Positions 46,473 to 59,690 are shown, numbered from the stretch's first letter. The stretch: 64,000 nucleotides of DNA from Adiantum capillus-veneris (GCA_014529385.2 CM043943.1:152863592-152927591), one strand, 5' to 3'. Numbers and translations: made by a program. Notes: generated by a model from the letters alone, not told the origin.

Positions 46473-48020
46473 TCATGTATCTGAGGAGTTCATAATTTTT
46501 TTGATCATTTCCTGGCGCCTATTTTGCGCGTAAGGCAACTCCCCAGTCAAGAGGGACTGCGCTATGGCCTTTGGGTCAGTTGAGCCAATGGAAGCATGTA
46601 TCCCTATCTGGGCAAGCACTTTACCATGAAAGCGAGTGCCAAACGCTGTGCATACAAGGGATCTACGCACTAGGAACACTTGATGCGCAGTTTGAGCAAT
46701 GGTGCTCAAACACAAAAACTTGCTCAAAGCTTTTAACGACCATGTCATAAAATGGGCTTGGGGAGTAAATTCATTATGGATAATGGCCACATCACCAGGG
46801 GGGAGTTGTCCTAGGTAATGCGCAAGGGAAGCTTGAGGTCCAAAGCCCGTCCGCTTGCCACCCGTCCTTGCAGCAAAATCATCAACCTCCACAACATCCT
46901 GTCATAAACCGATGAAGGTTGAGAAAAAAGACAATGAAGGATAAAATAGTAACATGAAAATTAGGATACAGTTTACCTCCTGCTCCTTGTCGTCCTCCTC
47001 CCTGTTGCCCTTTGCATCCAAGTCAATGCTCCCATGCACCATAGATACGAGCTTTGGATCATCAGATGGGAGGTTGCATAATGGCATAGGCATCCTAGCA
47101 GCCTCAACCTTGGCTTGCGTGGCTTGGAAATCTTCATTGGCCACGTGCAACTGCTCTGTTGCTAGGACCTCCGCACATACAATTGCAATAGTGTCAGCAA
47201 CAGAGTCCCCATCTGGCAAGATCTTGCTTTCTAGGGCATCTGGCGTATTTTCTAAGGGACATTTAATGCTGTTGCATAGCACGCTCAAGCATTCATCCAT
47301 GCGCAGGCCAAATGCTTTCTCCAAATCATGCAGGAACACATACTCCTCCCCATCCACTAACACTGAGGAGAAGCGGCTTATTTCTACCTCTGGGATAGAC
47401 ACATCCGTCAGTGGTAGTGGCCCTGGAGTGTCACTAGGGCCAGCCGCAACTATGGATTTGTCAACCACTTCCTCAAGACCCCTAGGGTACTCGAGCCGGT
47501 GTGTTTTTCCTTCCGCTGCAGGGTTCATGGGTATAACCTGCTGCTCTTTGGTGTCCTTGATAAAGGACCCAACTTGAAGGTGTGGTAAGCGGAGCTCCTC
47601 CAGATCAGGTTCCTCGCTCACCAAGAAGATAAATATTGCGAGCCGAGAAAGGTACTCCACCCCCAACTTGCGCTTCTTGAGCGCTGACACCCCAGGGGCT
47701 TGCTCGTCCAAGTAATGGCCTACATCGGTTGCAATTTCTTGGAATCGTTGCAACCGCTTGGAGAATGGGCGATCACCTTTGTGTATATAGCGCAAAAGAT
47801 CGCAAGGCGCCCAGATCCCTGCATGTTGGGGGATAGATACAGAATATTTTATGATGTTCTCCTCCATGAACGCAAAAATCTCCTCAAATGCATCCATGTC
47901 CTCGAGGAAGAGGATGAAGCGTGACAAAGGGGTGGATATGGGTGCAGATGCAGAGGCTATGGCAGCATCCATGTCTAGCCTGGGGTGTAGATAGAGAGCG
48001 GAGGAGCTCAAGAGTTGCAA
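46473..48020 (-). CDS. Unrecognised gene C of the TIR element, intact
   Basis: Two exons, 48020-46977 and 46898-46473, joined at GAG|gtaaac ... gacag|GATG with phase 0, give 489 uninterrupted codons. An inner ATG at 47972 (MDAAIASASAPISTPLSRF) would give 473. No signal peptide or obvious membrane span is seen. Features are an early acidic/hydrophobic stretch (FILFLEDMDAFEEIFAF), a central VVDKSIVAAGPSDTPGPLP linker, an E-D-D-K-E-Q-E acidic joint at the splice site and a C-terminal half with HYLGQLPPGDVAIIHNEF and TAFGTRFHGKVLAQIGIHA. A TATA-like TTATAAAA is on the minus strand near 48055-48062. I do not recognise any domain. The intact frame contrasts with the broken plus-strand genes. Confidence 0.6.
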
Positions 48021-48192
48021 AAGTGAAAATAGTGAATGAGTTAGGTGGCCCCCCTTTTATAATGGACCCTTTTTTTAAGACATTAAAAAAAACGGCACTT
48101 TCACCAAAAAATGATTTCAAAGGCATGATTTGCCGAAGCAAATCATGTTGATTACAGCGGGGATCAATATGAAAATTGCAAGAGTTACAAAG

Positions 48193-49533
48193 TTATAAGA
48201 TCGATAGCATAGTTCCATCTATCCTCCAGTCCTCCTGGACCTTCAATTTGTCTTCCATTCTCTTTCCAATCTGCGGACATTCATTACAATAAGCATCCAA
48301 TGATCAACAAACCATGATGTATTGAAAATGTGGTGGAAGGATTCTCACCTTGTGACCTTGTAAATGAAATTGTTCTTGTTGAAGGGCCTCAAAACCCATA
48401 ATAACCAAATTTTCTCGAACATTACTGAGAGTCCAATGCTTGTTCACTTGGACTGCCTCCAAAGCATCGTTGGGCATCTTCACTACAATGTCAAAGCTTG
48501 CAATAGCGCCGTCTACACTCTGTAAGGGAGTCCACACTCCAAGCTTGCACATCCAACGATCATAGTGAAATCGTATGTACAAGGAGGTGCGGGATTTCAA
48601 ATAGCGCATTCCAATACCTGAAGCTCCAACCTTACAACAGTACCGGTCCCTGTTGTGCATGCCCTCCACAAAACCCCAGTCCTCTTCTAAAAGCCTTCCT
48701 AATTCCTCGTAATGCGCATCTTTACATACAAGCATTGTGGTAGTCTCCACAAATCCAAACTCTTTAAAAATGTGCACAAAACAATGAATATGCAAACACC
48801 AACTCAAGCCCACAGACCTAGAAGCTTTAGAGTATTTCAAAGAGTTTTGGACATCCATTATCATCTTTTGCTTGAAAGATGCTACCGACCACAAATCTGG
48901 GACCGGCCACTCCATACTTAATAAGGAAGTTACTTTGATGGGTTCAAGCGTTCCAAACGCTTGTGTAGAAGTAGGGACAATATAGGAGTGAGAATAGAAG
49001 AAAATCCTTCTTTGAACCAATTTGGTTGGGCAAAGATGTGGGAACATTATTGCTCCAATATCTGCATGTATAGCATTGACTGTGCTGGAGAGACTATGTA
49101 GTGGCTGCTCCTCCACCAACGTGGATGGAAATATGACTATAAATGCATGACAAATGTTAAGTATGAATCCATAATAACATTACACTATGATTTCACACCT
49201 AGCTTTGTATTCTCAAAACATGTACTTACAATGAATTGGAAATCGAGGTGGTTGTTGCAAGTGCATGGTTGACATTGAGAAAACATGTTGCACAATGGCT
49301 ACGGTCCCCTTGTCTTTGCGGTTCTTGAAGCCAAGGAGCTTTCCTTTCCAATGAAGATCCAAGTTTGCACGATTCCACACACGATGAGGGCCAATAGCAG
49401 ATGGTTGCATGTATACCCAAGCACATTTGGTGAACTCTTGTGGCACCCACTCATCATCTACACCTCTAGTGTTGTGGCATGCAACTGCTGTGACCTCATC
49501 CTTTGGCCGCCTTTGCGAAGTAGAGTTGGCCAT
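48193..49533 (-). CDS. Unrecognised gene B of the TIR element, intact
   Basis: Three exons, 49533-49230, 49136-48349 and 48270-48193, with GT-AG borders, sum to 1,170 bases, an uninterrupted 389-codon frame. It begins MANSTSQRRPKDEVTAVACH and ends KRMEDKLKVQEDWRIDGTML. The middle is rich in aromatic and Cys/His residues (CLHIHCFVHIFKEFGF, RDRYCCKVGASGIGMRY) but shows no zinc-finger spacing that I know. A stretch of the form D-I-V-V-K-M-P-N-D-A-L-E-A-V follows. No known domain is recognised. It is co-oriented with gene C, 170 bp apart, so both may form an accessory pair. Confidence 0.6.
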
Positions 49534-50235
49534 GGTTGAGCAAAGAAAACTAGGAGGAGGAGAAGGACCTTGCTTGTTGCTACAATGTAGGTGAGATAAA
49601 GTGATATGAGAAGGTGGTTAATCCTTGTGGCAATGGGAGGAGAAGGTGGATAACCCTTGCTTGGTGTGGCAATGGAAGGTGGTAGGGGAGGAGAGAGGAG
49701 CTTCCTTGCTGCAGCAATGGAGATGGTGTAGAGAGAGAGTGTGTTGGAGTAGAGGATGAGTGTGATGGTTGCAACCAAGGAGGGGTTGGAAAAGGGGTTC
49801 TAAAGAGAGAAAATCACTTTTTGCCTAATAACTACTTTTGGGGGAGCTCTGGATAGCAAAAAATGATTTTTCAAAAGTTTTTTAAAAAATTTGAATTTTA
49901 GGGTTTTTGGATGCACGTTTTGACTTTTTGAGATCAAAAAATGCTTTTTTGACCATAAAATAGTTTTAGGGGGGTTTTCAGAAGATGAAATTTGAGTTTT
50001 GAAAAATTTCACATTTTTGGGATTTTTTCAAAACCGGATCAAAAAGGAGGGAAGTTGGAGGTTCCATATGGCCCACCCCCCCCCCCCCCACCCCACCTTC
50101 TCACTAGGTAAGAGCCCATTTAAGAAGTGTAAGACTACTTTGTCCCCCTACATTTTTTAGGGCATAGAGTGTGTCCACCACCCTCTTCTCATTGGCTGGC
50201 CTCTAATTAACCTTAATCCCAAAGGGCCCCTAGAG
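49534..50235. other. Right subterminal region of the TIR element
   Basis: Non-coding. Runs such as AAAAAATGCTTTTTTGACC and TTTTAGGGGGGTTTTC mirror the composition of the left end. A poly-C tract lies near 50078-50092. Confidence 0.45.
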
Positions 50236-50255
50236 GGTTCATATTTTTCCTAATG
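50236..50255 (-). repeat. Right terminal inverted repeat
   Basis: Complement of the left end with one difference. The inner block GGGATTAAGGTTAAT (minus strand, about 50221-50207) lies about 20 bp closer to the terminus than its left counterpart. Confidence 0.88.
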
Positions 50256-52873
50256 GAGTAGATCCTAGATCCATCACTTGGCCATTTAGACTTAGAATTG
50301 GGAATTAGATGCATCAAACATCCACCACTTGCTCATTATAGTGAAGTATTGAAATGTGGATCCAATTGTTGGTGTCTCCTATATCCACCACTGGGCCATT
50401 CTAACCATGTCTTAAAGCATGGTGCATTCAACACTTCTCCATCATAACACTTGTAATTTTACACAATGTTTGTGGGATGAGTAGATCCTAGATCCACCAC
50501 TTGGCCATTTAGATTAAGAATTGGAAAGTAGGTGCATCAAAGATCCACCACACGACCATTATAGAAAAGGTTTGAATTGTGGATCCAATTGTTGGTGTCT
50601 CCTAGATCCACCAATTGGCCATTCTAACCATGTTTTAAAGTTAGGTGCATTCAACACTTGGCCATAATAACACTTGTGATTTTACTCAATGTTTGTGGGA
50701 TGAGAAGATCCTAGATCCACCACTTGGCCATTTAGAGTAAGAATTGGAAAGTAGGTGCATCAAAGATCCACCACTTGGCCATTCTAACCATGTCTTAAAG
50801 TTAGGTGCAACCAATAGTTGTCCATCATAACACTTGTAATTTTACACAATGCTTGTGGGAGAGTAGATCCTAGATCCACCACTTGGCCATTTAGACTAAG
50901 AATTGGGAATTAGATACATCAAAGATCTACCACTTGGCCATTATAACAAAGGCTTGAATTGTGGATCCAAGTGTTGGTGTCTCCTAGATCCACCACTTGT
51001 CCATTCTAACCATGTCTGAAAGCTAGGTGCATTCAGCACTTGGCCAGTCTAACCATGTCTTAAAGCTAGGTGCATTCAGCACTTGGCCATTATAACACTT
51101 GTAATTTTACACAATGTTTGTGGGATGAGTAGATCCTAGATCCACCACTTGGCCGTTTAGACTAAGAATTGGAAAGTAGGTGCATCGAAGATCCACCACA
51201 TGGCCATTATAGAAAAGGTTTGAACTGTGGATCCAATTGTTGGTGTCTCCTAGATTCACCACTTGGCCATTATAACCATGTTTTAAAGTTAGGTGCATTC
51301 AACACTTGTCCATAATAACACTTGTGATTTTACCCAATGTTTGTGGGATGAGTAGATCCTAGATCCACCACTTTGCGAGTTGGACTAAGAACTGGGAATT
51401 AGGTGCATCAAAGATCCACCACTTGGCCATTCTAACCATGCTTAAAGTTAGGTGCAATCAACACTTGGCCATCATAACACTTGAGATTTTACACAGTGTT
51501 TGTGGGATGAGTAGATCCTAGATCCAATAGTTGGTCATTTAAACTAAGAATTGGGAAGTAGTTGCATCAAAGATAAACCACTTAGCCATTATAACCAAGT
51601 CTTAATGTTAGGTGAAATCAACACTTGGCCATCATAACAGTTGTAATTTTACACAATGTTTGTGGGATGACTAGATCCTAGATCCACCACTTGGCCATTT
51701 AGAGTAAGAATTGGAAAGTAGGTGCATCAAAGATCCACCACTTGGCCATTCTAACCATGTCATAAAGTTAGGTGCATTCAACACTTGGCCATCATAACAC
51801 TTGTAATTTTACACAATGTTTGTGGGATAACTAGATCCTAGATCCACCACTTGGCCATTTAGAGTAAGAATTGGAAAGTAGGTGCATCAAAGATCCACCA
51901 CTTGGCCATTCTAACCATGTCTTAAGGTTAGTTGCAATCAACAGTTGGCCATCATAACACTTGTAATTTTACACAATATTATGTGGGATGAGTAGATTCT
52001 AGATCCACCACTTGACCATTTAGACTATGAATTGGAAATTAGATACATCAAAGATCTACCACGTGGCCATTGTAATGAAGGCTTGAATTGTGGATCTAAT
52101 TGTTGGTGTCTCCTAGATCCACCACTTGGCCATTCTAACCATGTCTTAAAGCTAGGTGCATTCAACAGTTGGCCATTAGAACACTTGTGATCTTACACAA
52201 TGTTTATGGGATGAGTAGATCCTAGATCCACCACTTGGCCATCATAACACTTGTGATTTTAGACAATGTTTGTGGAGTGAGTAGATGCTAGATCCCAACA
52301 ATTGGCCATTTAGACTAAGAATTGGGAAGTAGTTGCATCAAAGATCCACCACTTGGCCATTCTAACCATGTCTTAAAGTTAGATGCAATCAACACTTGGC
52401 CATCATAACACTTATAGTTCTACACAACAACACTTGGCCATCATAACACTTATAGTTCTACACAATGTTTGTGAGATGAGTAGATGCTAGATCCACCACT
52501 TGGGTATTTAGACTAAGAATTGAGAATTAGATGCATGAAGGATCGACCACATGGCCATTATAACGAAGGCTTGAATTGTGGATCCAATTGTTGGTGTCTC
52601 ATAGATTCACTACTTGGCCATTCTATCCATGTCTTAAAGTTAGGTGAATTTAGCACTTGACCATCATAACACTTGTAATTTTACACAATGTTTATGGGAT
52701 GAGTAGATCCTCGATCCACCACTTGGTCATTTAGACTAAGAATTGGGAATTAGATATATCAAAGATCCACCACCTTGGCCATTATAACAAAGACTTGGAT
52801 TGTGGATCCAATTGTTGATGTCTCGTAGATCCACCACTTGGCCATTCTAACCATGTTTTAAAGTTAGGTGCAA
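50256..52873. repeat. Satellite array, right block
   Basis: It continues the left block in the same phase and orientation: about twelve units of about 160-270 bp with the same three-part structure. Variants lack the middle sub-unit (about 50690-50850) or have local duplications (about 51015-51075 and 52395-52450). It ends abruptly at 52873, where the CT array begins. Confidence 0.95.
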
Positions 52874-53690
<817 letters not shown>

Positions 53691-54612
53691 ATTTCTATCC
53701 AACACTATCCAAAAATCATTTTCAAAACGTGTCTAGCAAATCAATCATTTTCAAATGCGCGTAGCAAAGCAACCATTTTCAAACATGCTTGGCAAAGCAA
53801 CCATTTCAAACAAGCCGTGCGAAGCAAACATTTCCTAATGGACGAGGTATGTTATGGATTCTCTATTTTTTCTATTTTTTTAATTTATGTGTGTGTGTAG
53901 TAGTAGAAAACAAAAGGGGAAGAGGGAGGATTTGCTTTTGTGTTTACCTCTTCTTTGTAGCGCAGTTGAGCTTTGACTAGGTTGAGCTTCCAAAGACGAT
54001 GGCGGAATATACCCCCTTGTCGAAACTTGGTCGAAACCCTCTTCGACGAAACTTGAGAAGCTTGAAGAAGGAGAGAGGAGGAAGGGAGAGGTAGGTGGGG
54101 GGGGGAGAGGGGGAGGCTTGTTGAAGCAGAGAGAGGGTAGGGAGATGGGGGGTGGGGGACGGGAGGTGGGAGGGGGGGTTCTTGGGAGTGTTGGCGGAGA
54201 GCAAGAACGTATGGTATGCTGCAAAAATGTGGCATACTCTGCCTTCTTTCCTTTTTTAGGCACCGATTATTACTGCGGCCACTACCGCCTATATTACCTC
54301 GGTCAGTCACTTCAAACGGATACATGGGAATCCGAGGTTGCAGGGGGGGAGGGGGGGGTGGGTGGGAGGGGATTACAAACCACTCCCTCTACCCTTAGTT
54401 ATACATTATTCCATTTTTTAGCCTTTTGAGTTTTTTAATGAAGAATTCTAATTTTTTATAGATACTTTATTTTGTAGTACTTTTAAATGTTTATTAATTG
54501 AATTTTTAAAAATATATTTTAGTTGAAAAATAATTTTAACACTCATTGTCATTTATTCCCTTTACTATTTTTTTGGACACATGACTAAATAAACAACCTT
54601 TCGCGTGTGCAG
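53691..54612 (+). other. 5' leader of CACTA copy C
   Basis: It starts AACACTATCCAAAAATC and continues with AGCAAATCAATCATTTT-type repeats, GTATGTTATGGATTCTCT, a G-rich segment (54095-54180) and the subterminal words ATTATTACTGCGGCC and CTATATTACCTCGG (about 54265-54300), then AT-rich sequence to the acceptor at 54612. It is the fullest of three leader copies in the window. Confidence 0.65.
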
Positions 54613-57600
54613 GACATCGACTGGGATAATCCTGTTCCTCCTGCAGGCCCAGAGCGAGATTGTTGGCTCAAGGAAAAACTACCTTGTCCTTGTGACAAGT
54701 GCAAAAGAGCAATTCCTTGCTTGAGGCGCATTGCTTTGGAGCACATGGAGAATGAAGGGCTTTGGCATCCTCGGAAAAGCGCTCGAAGAGATGATAGCGC
54801 GACTCACCCATCCCTTGAGGAGGTACCCATTGGTTTGTGTTCGATGGTGGTGCACTAGCGCGCAAGGCCGAACAGCAGAGGCAAAAGCGACTGGGCGATT
54901 TGGGTGCACCGCAAGGTGATCCTCTCGTTGGCTCTACATCAGTAGCTTCTATGGCGTCTTCGTAGCACTTCGAGGTAGAGGATGAGTACATGTTCGACAT
55001 GTGTGATGAGTTACTAGCTCATGAACGTCACGTGTGCGAGGAGGATTGTCAGCCTTGCACTAAACGGGCTGCCAAAACGGAGGTTAGATTGATGGCGCGT
55101 GCCCGAACATCTCTTTACGACGGTGCACGGTACTCTGTGCTCTTAGCAGCGTTGAAAGTACTTAAATCGCAAGCAAAATTTGGTTGGAGTAATGCAAGTG
55201 TCGATGCACTACTTCTATAAGTATGGAATGTGGCTTTTATATATTCTCTCCCTCTCTCTTTATGGTGTCGTCTTCTAGGAATTACACTAATACACATGTT
55301 TGTTGTAGTTTGATGGGCAAAATGTTTCGAGAACATCACCACATGCCTCTAGATCGTCGTCGAGCTAGATCGTATGTCACTGCACTGGAATAGAGTATGA
55401 GCGCATCCATGCGTGCGTCAATGATTGCATGCTATACCGCAATGAGCATGCACATGCTACTTCATGTCCCATGTGCGGGGAGGCACGATACAAGATAGGT
55501 GTGAGCGGGGCACACCTACCCCGCAAGGTATTAAGACATTTTTTATTAATTCCTTGCATCCAACACATGTTTGAAAGAAGGTCTATCGTGCAGCTTCTTG
55601 TGTGGCACACAGACCATCGCTCAAATGATGGAATGATGTGTGTCCCTATCGATTCACTTGCATGGAGGAACATCGAAACTCAATGGCTAGAGTTTGGGTT
55701 GGAGCCTCCACACTTAAGGCTTGGGTTAGCAAGTGATGGTGTCAACCCCTTCGGTACTAAGTCTACTTCATGAATAACTTGGCCTGTGGTAATCCTCAAC
55801 TACAATATTCCATGATGGGAGACAACCAAGAAGGGCAATATACTTCTTTCCTTGCTTGTGCCAGGGAAGTACAAAGTGTCAAATATTGACATTTACCTTG
55901 AGCCCCTCATCAAGGAGTTGGAGTTATGGAGAGGCATTCCTGTTTGTCGATGTCTCACTTGAAAACTGGGAAAGAGAGGCTCAAGTGAGGGGAATCCTTA
56001 TGTGGACTATGCACGACTATCCTGGGCTTGCAAAGATTTTTGGTAATCCCCTATCCTCTATCTCTCTCTCCCTCATTCCCTCTCTCCCTTTAGCGCACTT
56101 TAGTTCACTCATCTCTCTAACCATACTATATGTATGCAAGGTTGTCCACATCGGGGCATGATGCATGTCCTACTTGCGGGCCATCGTTGGTGACGGAGAT
56201 GCCCGATTCCTTGCGCAAGGTAATCTATCCAAACAACCATCGTTTCTTACCCCAAGGGCATAACAAGCACAAGGCTAGATCCAACAAATTGGAAGGCTCC
56301 TCTAAAGCTCACGATGGCAGATTGGGCAACCATTCGGGAGGAACACCACAACAACAATGCGGCTCCGTGTCCTCCACCAAAAGGTATGTCAAGGTATTCC
56401 ATATTTTAAAGGCTTCTATATTGGAAAGACTTAAAAATACAACACCTCTTGGATCCCATGCACATATTCAAGAATGTAGCCCAAACACTATGGGACCACA
56501 TTATTGGCAAGAAGGACTATTTGGGTGCAATGGAGGATTTGAGGCTTTTAAAACGTCTCCCCGCCTTTGCTACTCCACGGCGTGCCCCAAATGGAAAGAT
56601 TGTGCTTCCTAAAGCACCGTGGATGCTAGCAAAAGAAGAATTAGACAAGGTGAAGGGTACCATCGCCTCTATTCGCACACCAACAGGATACATGAGGTCA
56701 CTAAAGGGAGCTTTCACAAAAGCGAAGAAGGGCGGAAGCGTTCAACTGTATGGGTTGAAGTCCCACAATTGGCACAAGATGCTTCAAGTAATCTTCATAC
56801 TCCCTATTTCTATCTATAGTTTGTGTGTATGACTATCACTCACTTTCTCTTTCCCTAATTTACATTGTCGTTCGTTCTGCCGGTGAGTATGTGTATATGT
56901 CAAGACAAGAAAGTCAGGGACGCTATTGTCAAACTAGGAGATCTAGTAAAGTACACCACAAGACTCCACTCAACCACACCTTTTTTATGTACACAATAAT
57001 TATAACTAGCACTTAGTGTATCCTTGTGTGTTTTCTTGCAGATTTGTGATCTCCAAGGAAATCGAAATAGATGCTATCCCTGCTGCTCAAACACTTGCAA
57101 CAGAAACTGTGTGTACCATTGAAGATGCATTTCCTCGAGCGGTCCTTCTTAGTCAAATTCACCTCCTGGTTCACGTTGGAGGAGATAGCTATATGTGGAG
57201 TAGTGCTTGCATGATGGATGTTCTTCTTAGAGAGGTTTTTAAAGACTCTCAAAGATTTTGTGCGGCTATGGTCTCAACCAGAGGCATGTATGGCCGAAGG
57301 GTGGATTGTTCAAGAGGCATTTTTTTACATATCAGAGATCCTTCAATACCTCGCATGTGGTCAGACGAGGAAGATGCAAGGATGGCTTCACACTTGACAA
57401 GTAGAAAGGGGAAACTACTTAACATGGATATGAATCTATCTCGAGTGGTTGATAAATTCTGCATTCTCAATGCAAAGAGTATGAACAAGTGGGTGGACTT
57501 GTGGACAGTGGCAAAGGCAAGGCGTTTGCAAGAGAGGAAAGCATGGAAACAAGCACATGGAGGAAGGAGGGCACCCCTAGTGACTAGACACCTTGCATGT

Positions 57601-58399
57601 TTCCCAGATCTCATTAGTACAGAGTGGATTCATGAGAGAATGATCGAGGTAAAAGCGCGCGGAGAAGACATCACCAACAAAGAATGGGAGTATGCATGAG
57701 GCTGCGTACCAAAGGTAGAGTACTCATATACCTAAACCATATTGTCTTGCTATTTCTTGAAATTATCTTTAATATGTATTTAATAAATTAATATATTTTT
57801 CTATTTTGTAGTGCCTTTCCTTTAACTCTATCTGGTCAAAGGATCGTCACTTTCATACGTGCCACATTGACGAGCGTAGAACCACCATGGATTGTGCCAT
57901 CATGGGCAACTTTGACACAAACGGTGATGAAGCCAGGTACTGCGGAACTATTGAAAGGATGATAAAGGTTAATTTTACAACCTTTCATAGCTTCATCTTT
58001 GAGTGCAAGTGGTTTGCAAATGTGTCTAGATGACATGAGAATGGCCTCTACATGGTGGACTCTAGTGTGCATCACACAGGGAGGTATGACAATTTAGTTT
58101 TACCGTGCAATTGTGAGCAGGTGAGTAACATGTACCTTTTTTATTCTTATTTACTTGTAGCATTAGTTATACCAATGTTACTCACTTTGAGCTTCTATTT
58201 TATAGGTCATCGATATCCCAGCAAGAATGATTGTCATGATGATGAAGATGATGAGATGGAGGATCATGAACTCGAAGATGATGAAGCTAGCAATGCATCC
58301 ACAGACGACAATTCTGTTTCTCTCTTTATTGATTTAGGAGCCATGGGCTTAGAATTGGATGATGCTTCATGTAGAGATCTTTTGGAAGATGATTCATAA
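54613..58399 (+). pseudogene. CACTA transposase, copy C, full-length but broken
   Basis: Approximate exons: 54613-55214 (CPCDKCKRAIPCLRR; FGWSNASVDALL), 55311-56042 (tnp2: NEHAHATSCPMCGEARY, RLGLASDGVNPFG, LMWTMHDYPG), 56141-56788 (ACPTCGPSL, MHIFKNVAQTLWDHIIGKK, RTPTGYMRSLKGAFTK, LYGLKSHNWHKMLQ), a short exon near 56905-56955, 57041-57715 (DUF4218-like), 57812-58121 (DUF4216-like: CGTIERMIKVNFTTFHSFIF) and 58206-58399, the acidic C-terminus with SLFIDLGAMGLELD and CRDLLEDDS. Lesions: a one-base loss near 54829, TAG at 54963-54965, a frame slip before YERIHACVND near 55390, and a stop at 55771-55773. Domain content and order identify a CACTA TnpD-type transposase. Confidence 0.9.
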
Positions 58400-58571
58400 A
58401 CATTTTGCAGTTATGAAGTTTTTTGGTCATGTAATCCATTCACCTCTCTTTCCCTCCTCTTCCTCTCTTTAGATTTAAGAATATACTCAAATTATGTTAA
58501 TCAATTGACAATGATTATTTTAGTTGTAACCAAGTGTAATCTTATATCCCCTGCCTCCTTCTCCCCCCTCT

Positions 58572-58626
<55 letters not shown>

Positions 58627-58939
58627 TTTTTATATTTGAAAATTAATACAGTATTCTTTAATTTTTATTGAGAGGAGGAAAACACCAAAATTTGAAGGGG
58701 GGGGGGGATGGGTTAAGCCAGAATTTGAAAGTTTAGGCGCTAAATTTGGGCAGTGGATATAACGACGATAATGAGCGCGGTAATAACAATGGTAATAGCA
58801 ACAGAGAAAGTCACGGTAATACTTTAAACACCACAAAAAAACCCCGCCCTCCTGTCTCTTGTTTCTCTCATTGAATTTGCACCTTCTCTCTACAAAACGC
58901 GGTAAAACAATGCGGTAAACACTTGGAGATTTCATAGTG
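58400..58939 (+). repeat. 3' subterminal region and terminus of CACTA copy C
   Basis: It contains a (CT)n run (58571-58622), a poly-G run near 58697 and several GCGGTAAT/CGGTAATA/GCGGTAAA words (58755-58920), and ends TTTCATAGTG at 58939. The terminus matches that of element A. Confidence 0.65.
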
Positions 58940-59031
58940 ACTTCAAGCAAAGGATTTGGCTTGCAAAGGTAGACGCAAATTTCAAGTTATGGAATCAATT
59001 AAGATGTGCGTGAAGAATTTGATGTGTTTTT

Positions 59032-59034
<3 letters not shown>

Positions 59035-59112
<78 letters not shown>

Positions 59113-59247
59113 ACAAACTTAACATTTCTATCTAACATTCTATACAAACAAGCCGAGAAAAGAAACCATTTCCAAACAAGCCTAGCAAAGCAACCATTTC
59201 CAAATGAATCAGGTATGTTATGGATTCTCTTTGTTTTTTTGCGTGTG

Positions 59248-59280
<33 letters not shown>

Positions 59281-59309
59281 TAGTAGTAGTAGAAAACAAA
59301 AGGGAAAAA

Positions 59310-59342
<33 letters not shown>

Positions 59343-59539
59343 GCTTTGTTTTTTGTTTACCTTTGTCTTTGTAGGGCGGTTGAGCTTTGGCTAGGTTGAG
59401 CTTCCAAAGACGATGGCAAAAAACCCCCTCCGACGAAACTCCCTTCGATGTTGTGCTGCCAAAGACAATGGCAAAAACTTGGACGAAACCCCCTTCAAGG
59501 AAATTTGGGAAGCTTGGAGAAGGAGAGAGAGGGAAGGGA

Positions 59540-59573
<34 letters not shown>

Positions 59574-59690
59574 GATTGGAGAGGGAGAGGGGGGGTGGGG
59601 GAGGGGAGGGGGAGGGGAGGGGGAGGGGGAATCTTGGGAGGGATGCCGAAGAAGAAAGGGACTTCTTTTCCAGATTAGGAATCAAGCTTT
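59035..59690 (+). mobile_element. Third copy of the CACTA (CT)n plus 5' leader, truncated
   Basis: A (CT)n run (59036-59112) is followed by the leader words seen at copy C (ACAAGCCTAGCAAAGCAACC, GTATGTTATGGATTCTCT, GTAGTAGAAAACAAAAGG, GGTTGAGCTTCCAAAGACGA). Two long poly-G tracts (about 59310-59340 and 59542-59571) and a (TG)n run (59250-59277) interrupt it. The similarity stops near 59690 without any transposase exon. Confidence 0.7.

Larger units (their letters stand above)
40776..50255. mobile_element. 9.48 kb terminal-inverted-repeat DNA transposon with histone H3-like gene
   Basis: The left end reads CATTAGGAGAAATATGAACC and the right end, on the other strand, CATTAGGAAAAATATGAACC (19 of 20 identical). 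A second matched block GGGATTAAGGYTAAT sits slightly further in on both sides. The flanks (GTCGAATG left, GAGTAGATCC right) join to give one satellite monomer, proving a precise insertion. The target duplication is at most one or two bases by eye. Inside are, in order, a transposase-like gene and an H3-like gene on plus, two large hairpins, then two unrecognised genes on minus. No superfamily known to me has this gene set. Confidence 0.85.

Noticed and set aside
40776-50255. Assignment of the TIR element to the KDZ (Zisupton) or Maverick groups
   Set aside because: The transposase motifs do not match the KDZ motifs I know, the target duplication is not 8 bp, and no polymerase, protease or packaging ATPase is present.
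39780-52873. CRISPR-like regular repeats
   Set aside because: Units are about 220 bp, internally repetitive, imperfect and in a plant context; there are no spacer-repeat units of CRISPR size and no cas genes.
53700-53712. AACACTATCCAAA as the CACTA 5' terminus of copies B and C
   Set aside because: It shares CACTAT with the 3' end but diverges immediately, is absent from the third leader copy, and the preceding CT array travels with the leader.
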